A DNA stretch of 38,824 bases from Salinarimonas sp051117315 (GTDB lineage: Bacteria > Pseudomonadota > Alphaproteobacteria > Rhizobiales > Beijerinckiaceae): assembly GCA_051117315.1 (NCBI GenBank), contig JBNPEA010000040.1:1-38824 (forward strand). Reading direction: 5' to 3'. Numbering within the stretch: position 1 is the first letter of the stretch; every line of letters begins with the position of its first letter. Position numbers and translations under genes: made by a program. Below, in pieces: positions 35,105 to 38,824 of this stretch. The notes beneath the pieces were generated by a model that ran no database searches, was not told the DNA's origin, and saw nothing but the letters and a program-made list of their open reading frames with translations.

Positions 35105-36658
35105 TCACCGCCGCAGCATCCCGCCCAGCACCCCGCGCACGATGGCCCGTCCCACCGTCGAGCCCGTGCGCCCGCCGATGGCGCGGCCGATGTCGGCGGC
35201 GGCCTGGCCGGCGACGCGGTTGACGACGGTGCGCGTGACCTCGCGGGTGACGCGCTGGCCGGTGGTGAGGCGGCCGCGGCGGCCGCCCGTCCCGCCGCCG
35301 TTGCCCACGCCGAAGAAGCCGCCCAGCGCGTCGAGGAGGCCGCCCTTCTCCTCGGGGATCTGCTGCTCGACGATCGCCTCCTCGGCGCGGGCGGCGAGGA
35401 TCTCGTAGGCGCTCTCGCGATCGACCGTCGTGTCGTAGCGGCCCATCAACGGGCTCCCGGCGACGAGGCGGGCGCGCTCGCTGTCGGTGACGGGGCCGAC
35501 GCGGGCCATGGGCGGGGCGATCAGGGTGCGCTCGACGACGCTCGGCGCGCCCTTCTCGTCGAGGGTCGAGACCAGGGCCTCGCCCACGCCGAGCTCGCCG
35601 ATGGCGGCGGCGGCGTCGAAGGCCTCGTTGGGGCGGAAGGTCTCGGCTGCGGCCTTCACGGCGCGGCGATCGCGCGGGGTGAAGGCGCGCAGCGCGTGCT
35701 GGACGCGGTTGCCGAGCTGGCCGAGCACGGTGTCGGGCAGGTCGAGCGGGTTCTGGGTGACGAAGTAGACGCCCACCCCCTTCGAGCGGATCAGCCGCAC
35801 CACGCGCTCGATCGTCTCGAGCAGGACCTTGGGCGCATCGTCGAACAGGAGGTGCGCCTCGTCGAAGAAGAACACGAGCTTCGGCTTGTCCGGATCGCCG
35901 ACCTCGGGGAGGGTCTCGAACAGCTCGGAGAGGAGCCAGAGCAGGAACGTGGCATACAGCCGCGGCGTCGCCATCAGGCTCTCGGCGGCGAGCAGGTTGA
36001 TGGTGCCGCGGCCGGTGCGGTCGGTGCGCATCAGGTCGCGGATGTCGAGCGCCGGCTCGCCGAGGAAGGCCTCGCCGCCCTGGTTCTCGAGCACGAGGAG
36101 CTGGCGCTGGATGGCGCCCACCGAGGCCTTGGAGACGTTGCCGTAGACGCCCGAGAGCTGCTTCGCGTTCTCCGAGACGAAGGTGAGGAGCGCGCGCAGG
36201 TCCTTCAGGTCGAGGAGGAGCAGGCCCTCCTCGTCGGCGAGCCGGAAGGCGATGTTGAGCACGCCCTCCTGGGTGTCGTTGAGGTCGAGCAGGCGCGACA
36301 GCAGCAGCGGGCCGATCTCGGACACGGTGGCGCGGATCGGGTGACCCTTCTCGCCGAACAGGTCCCAGAGCACGACGGGGTAGTCGTCCGGCTCGTAGGG
36401 GATGCCGATCTCGGCGGCGCGGTCGACGAAGGGCTTCTTCGAATCGCCCGGCATCGCCACGCCGGAGAGATCGCCCTTGATGTCGGCGGCGAAGACCGGG
36501 ACGCCGGCGTTGGAGAAGCCCTCGGCCAGGGTCTGCAGCGTCACGGTCTTGCCGGTGCCCGTGGCGCCCGCGACGAGGCCGTGGCGGTTGGCGCGCCGCA
36601 GGAGCAGCGTCTCCGGCTTGCGGCTCCTGCCCAGGAAGATCCGATCCGTCTCGCTCAT
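35105..36658 (-). CDS. HerA-like ATPase (DUF853/YjgR family)
   Basis: This is a P-loop ATPase of the HerA/FtsK-related YjgR group (517 aa). It opens MSETDRIFLGRSRKPETLLL, followed by Walker A VAGATGTGKTVTLQTLAEGF (about 28-47) and FAADIKGDLSGVAMPGD. Walker B is KLVFFFDEAHLLFDDAPKVL (about 263-282), and RSKGVGVYFVTQNPLDLPD is the sensor-like segment. The C-terminus is rich in G and R (GVGNGGGTGGRRGR) then TTGQRVTREVTRTVVNRVAG. The cellular role is not established. The start at 36658 is set by the conserved N-terminus; the frame upstream is not similar to the family. No nuclease or SIR2 partner is adjacent, so a defence role is not indicated. Confidence 0.9.
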   Translation of the reverse strand: MSETDRIFLGRSRKPETLLLRRANRHGLVAGATGTGKTVTLQTLAEGFSNAGVPVFAADIKGDLSGVAMPGDSKKPFVDRAAEIGIPYEPDDYPVVLWDLFGEKGHPIRATVSEIGPLLLSRLLDLNDTQEGVLNIAFRLADEEGLLLLDLKDLRALLTFVSENAKQLSGVYGNVSKASVGAIQRQLLVLENQGGEAFLGEPALDIRDLMRTDRTGRGTINLLAAESLMATPRLYATFLLWLLSELFETLPEVGDPDKPKLVFFFDEAHLLFDDAPKVLLETIERVVRLIRSKGVGVYFVTQNPLDLPDTVLGQLGNRVQHALRAFTPRDRRAVKAAAETFRPNEAFDAAAAIGELGVGEALVSTLDEKGAPSVVERTLIAPPMARVGPVTDSERARLVAGSPLMGRYDTTVDRESAYEILAARAEEAIVEQQIPEEKGGLLDALGGFFGVGNGGGTGGRRGRLTTGQRVTREVTRTVVNRVAGQAAADIGRAIGGRTGSTVGRAIVRGVLGGMLRR

Positions 36659-36812
36659 GTCGCCCCCGCGATGCGTCGGCGCCCCGAACGGGACGCCCCC
36701 GCGACGCATTGTGGCGGAGGGGATCGCCTGGCGCCAGCGTCCCCCGCTTGCGCCGGACGCCCGCCGATGCCACCCATAAGCGAACGCCAGATCTCCGGAA
36801 GGGACCTCGACC

Positions 36813-37199
36813 ATGGACGACCTCATCGCCCGCATCACGCAGAAGACCGGCCTGGACGCGGAGACCGCGCGCAAGGCGGTGGGCATCATCCTCGCCTTCC
36901 TGCGCAAGGAGGGGCCCGAGAAGGAGGTGAACGAGCTGATCGGCGCCATGCCGGCGGCCGAGCAGGCGATGGCGGACGGCGAGGCGGCCTCCGGCGCGGG
37001 CGGGCTGATGGGCTCGCTCGGCGGCATGATGGGCGGCGGCGTGATGCAGCTCGGCGGCAAGCTGATGCAGATCGGCGTCGACATGGGGCAGATGCAGCCG
37101 CTCGGCCGCGAGCTGTTCGCCTACGGCCGCGAGAAGGTGGGCGAGGACACGCTCGGCCCGATCGTCGGATCGATCCCGGGGCTTCAGCAGTTCGTCTGA
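36813..37199 (+). CDS. Small conserved protein, DUF2267/DUF2780-like
   Basis: This 128-aa protein has an N-terminal helical part (MDDLIARITQKTGLDAETAR then KAVGIILAFLRKEGPEKEVN, ELIGAMPAAEQAM) like the DUF2267/DUF2780 group. A glycine/methionine-rich middle (GLMGSLGGMMGGGVMQLGGK) and a C-terminal helix follow (ELFAYGREKVGEDTLGPIVG). There is no signal peptide or membrane helix. The ATG at 36813 has an AAGGGA ribosome site. It is divergent from the HerA-like gene with 154 bp between starts. Function unknown. Confidence 0.78.
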   Translation: MDDLIARITQKTGLDAETARKAVGIILAFLRKEGPEKEVNELIGAMPAAEQAMADGEAASGAGGLMGSLGGMMGGGVMQLGGKLMQIGVDMGQMQPLGRELFAYGREKVGEDTLGPIVGSIPGLQQFV

Positions 37200-37320
37200 G
37201 GATGCACCCCGCGGGAGGCGTCCCGGGGCGCCGCCGGCATGCGACACGGATGCGAAGGTCCGCCCCTGGCGAACCGGGCGGGGGGACTATACATTGATCC
37301 GGTAACGCGCTTTCATCGAC

Positions 37321-37339
37321 CTCGGGCGCGTCGCCCGAG
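37321..37339 (+). other. Hairpin in the clpS leader
   Basis: CTCGGGCG-CGT-CGCCCGAG is a perfect 8-bp stem with a 3-base loop, 24 bp before the clpS ATG. No T-tract follows. A TATACA stretch at about 37289-37294 could be the -10 of the clpS promoter, which would place the hairpin in the leader RNA. A regulatory role is unproven. Confidence 0.4.
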
Positions 37340-37363
37340 CGGGGCGTCCGGTCCAGCAAGAGA

Positions 37364-37798
37364 ATGGATGACCCGTCTGTCATGGTTCGGTGGGACTTCG
37401 AAAGGGGAAGCGTGAGCGGCGGGCCGCCGGCCTTCGTGCCGGGAGTCGGGTCGTCGATCGTCGCCTCCGACCCCGATGGGGGTGGGGGAAACGACGCAGG
37501 TCGGTCGGGCACGGCGATCATCACACGGACGAAGCCGCGCACGAAGAAGCCAAATCTGTATCGGGTGCTGTTGTTGAACGACGACTACACGCCGATGGAG
37601 TTCGTCATCCACGTCCTCGAGCGGTTCTTTCACAAGTCGCGAGAGGACGCCACGCGCATCATGCTGCACGTCCATCACAACGGCGTGGGAGAATGCGGCG
37701 TCTTCACCTACGAGGTGGCGGAGACAAAGGTGACCCAGGTGATGGATTTCGCCCGCAAGCACCAGCATCCGCTGCAATGCGTCATGGAGAAGAAGTGA
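37364..37798 (+). CDS. clpS: ATP-dependent Clp protease adaptor ClpS
   Basis: This N-degron adaptor hands substrates to ClpAP (144 aa as given). The core is clear: LYRVLLLNDDYTPMEFVIHV, then LERFFHKSREDATRIMLHVH, and GVGECGVFTYEVAETKVTQV. The NDDYTPM and H-x-x-G segments form the N-degron pocket and ClpA contact. The N-terminal extension (about 55 residues, glycine-rich PDGGGGNDAG) is longer than in E. coli ClpS (106 aa). The start may be 37364, 37382 (MVRWDFERG), or a GTG at 37412; none is decisive. clpA follows 36 bp downstream in the same direction. Confidence 0.95.
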   Translation: MDDPSVMVRWDFERGSVSGGPPAFVPGVGSSIVASDPDGGGGNDAGRSGTAIITRTKPRTKKPNLYRVLLLNDDYTPMEFVIHVLERFFHKSREDATRIMLHVHHNGVGECGVFTYEVAETKVTQVMDFARKHQHPLQCVMEKK

Positions 37799-37834
37799 GC
37801 CGCTCCTCCCGCACGAGATCCTCAGAGGCCAGCC

Positions 37835-38824
37835 TTGCCGAGCTTTTCCCGCTCTCTTGAACAAGCGCTCCACCGGGCTCTCGCCATCGCCGGCGAGAGG
37901 CGTCACGAATACGCGACGCTGGAGCACCTCCTCCTCTCCCTGGTCGACGACCAGGACGCGGCCGCGGTGATGCGGGCCTGCAACGTCGACATCGAGGCGC
38001 TGCGGCGCAACCTCGTCGAGTACGTCGACAACGAGCTCGGCAACCTCGTCGCGGACCACCGCGCCGATTCCAAGCCCACCGCCGGGTTCCAGCGCGTGAT
38101 CCAGCGCGCGGTGATCCACGTCCAGTCCTCCGGCCGCGAGGAGGTGACGGGGGCGAACGTGCTCGTCGCGATCTTCGCCGAGCGCGAGAGCCACGCCGCG
38201 TACTTCCTGCAGGAGCAGGACATGACGCGCTACGATGCGGTGAACTACATCTCGCACGGCATCGCCAAGCGTCCCGGCACGACCGAGGCGCGCCCGCCCC
38301 GCGGGGCGGAGGAGGAGAGCGGCGAGCGGCCGTCCGGCGACGAGGGCGACGCGCGCGGCAAGAAGAAGGGCGACGCCCTCGACGCCTATTGCGTGAACCT
38401 CAACAAGAAGGCGCGCGAGGGCAAGATCGACCCCTTGATCGGCCGTGAAGGCGAGGTGCAGCGCACCATCCAGGTGCTCTGCCGGCGCCAGAAGAACAAC
38501 CCGCTCCTCGTCGGTGATCCCGGCGTCGGCAAGACCGCGATCGCGGAGGGCCTGGCGCGCAAGATCAACGAGGGCAAGGTGCCCGACGTGCTGGCCGATG
38601 CGACGGTGTTCGCGCTCGACATGGGCGCGCTGCTCGCCGGCACGCGCTACCGCGGCGACTTCGAGGAGCGGCTCAAGCAGGTCGTCAAGGAGATCGAGAA
38701 CCATCCCAAGGCGATCATGTTCATCGACGAGATCCACACGGTGATCGGCGCCGGTGCGACCTCGGGCGGGGCGATGGATGCCTCGAACCTGCTCAAGCCC
38801 GCGCTGGCGGCGGGGGGGCTGCGC
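37835..38824 (+). CDS. clpA: ATP-dependent Clp protease ATPase subunit ClpA (5' part, cut by window end)
   Basis: This is the AAA+ unfoldase of ClpAP; 330 codons are present and the frame is open at the window edge. The N-terminus reads (M)PSFSRSLEQALHRALAIA, then HEYATLEHLLLSLVDDQDAA, the Clp N-domain that binds ClpS. The first AAA+ module has IDPLIGREGEVQRTIQVL, Walker A LLVGDPGVGKTAIAEGLA and Walker B AIMFIDEIHTVIGAG. The start appears to be TTG at 37835, with AGAGG placed 7 bp upstream: no ATG or GTG gives the conserved PSFSRSLEQ N-terminus. clpS lies just upstream, so the adaptor and unfoldase are probably co-transcribed. Confidence 0.95.
   Translation, partial: MPSFSRSLEQALHRALAIAGERRHEYATLEHLLLSLVDDQDAAAVMRACNVDIEALRRNLVEYVDNELGNLVADHRADSKPTAGFQRVIQRAVIHVQSSGREEVTGANVLVAIFAERESHAAYFLQEQDMTRYDAVNYISHGIAKRPGTTEARPPRGAEEESGERPSGDEGDARGKKKGDALDAYCVNLNKKAREGKIDPLIGREGEVQRTIQVLCRRQKNNPLLVGDPGVGKTAIAEGLARKINEGKVPDVLADATVFALDMGALLAGTRYRGDFEERLKQVVKEIENHPKAIMFIDEIHTVIGAGATSGGAMDASNLLKPALAAGGLR

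Noticed and set aside
35105..36658. HerA of a SIR2-HerA or DUF4297-HerA defence pair
   Set aside because: The protein fits the common YjgR/DUF853 group and has no nuclease or SIR2 gene beside it.

Overview
The window is very GC-rich, densely packed chromosomal DNA from an alphaproteobacterium, most likely of the Hyphomicrobiales (Rhizobiales). The reasons are an alphaproteobacterial SOS box (GAAC-N7-GAAC) ahead of ssb, a dnaG-rpoD pair in which DnaG has an SPFN/CFSS zinc-finger remnant of the rhizobial kind, and a clpS-clpA pair. No rRNA, tRNA, CRISPR array, insertion sequence or recognisable integrase was seen.

Layout. 1-5.9 kb: SOS-controlled ssb, a large secreted repeat protein, a PcaF-type thiolase, the ribosome-rescue factor ArfB and two small hypothetical genes. 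6.0-11.6 kb: an outer-membrane beta-barrel, a cyclopropane-fatty-acid-synthase-like methyltransferase behind an odd triplicated start, and two MFS transporters. 11.6-12.6 kb: a toxin-antitoxin (TA) locus in which an MntA-type nucleotidyltransferase antitoxin is fused to a Phd/YefM-like domain, beside a frameshifted hepT toxin gene. 12.6-16.9 kb: dnaG and rpoD, closed by a clear terminator. 16.9-24.2 kb: an accessory block with parDE, a solitary type IIG-like restriction-modification enzyme, an Xre-RES TA pair, a DUF3047 protein and a membrane protein fused to a GH108 muramidase.

24.2-30.8 kb: a periplasmic binding protein plus a two-domain ABC permease with no ATPase gene beside them, trmL, an ABC exporter and ispG. 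30.8-33.1 kb: an intergenic region rich in inverted repeats, then a two-gene operon of a TumE-like toxin and a 520-residue protein joining a winged-helix domain to an ImmA/IrrE-like domain whose zinc site appears to be lost. 33.1-38.8 kb: an M20 dipeptidase, a non-coding stretch with REP-like palindromes, a HerA-like ATPase, a small hypothetical gene, clpS, and the 5' part of clpA, which appears to start at TTG and runs off the window.

The most unusual content is defence or stress related. Four TA-type loci of different families and one restriction enzyme lie within about 20 kb among essential genes. Several have candidate autoregulatory operators overlapping their promoters. The best candidates for something undescribed are the TumE-like/wHTH-IrrE operon, the Phd-MntA fusion with its broken hepT, and the membrane-muramidase fusion. 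All function calls come from reading motifs by eye; no database search was run.
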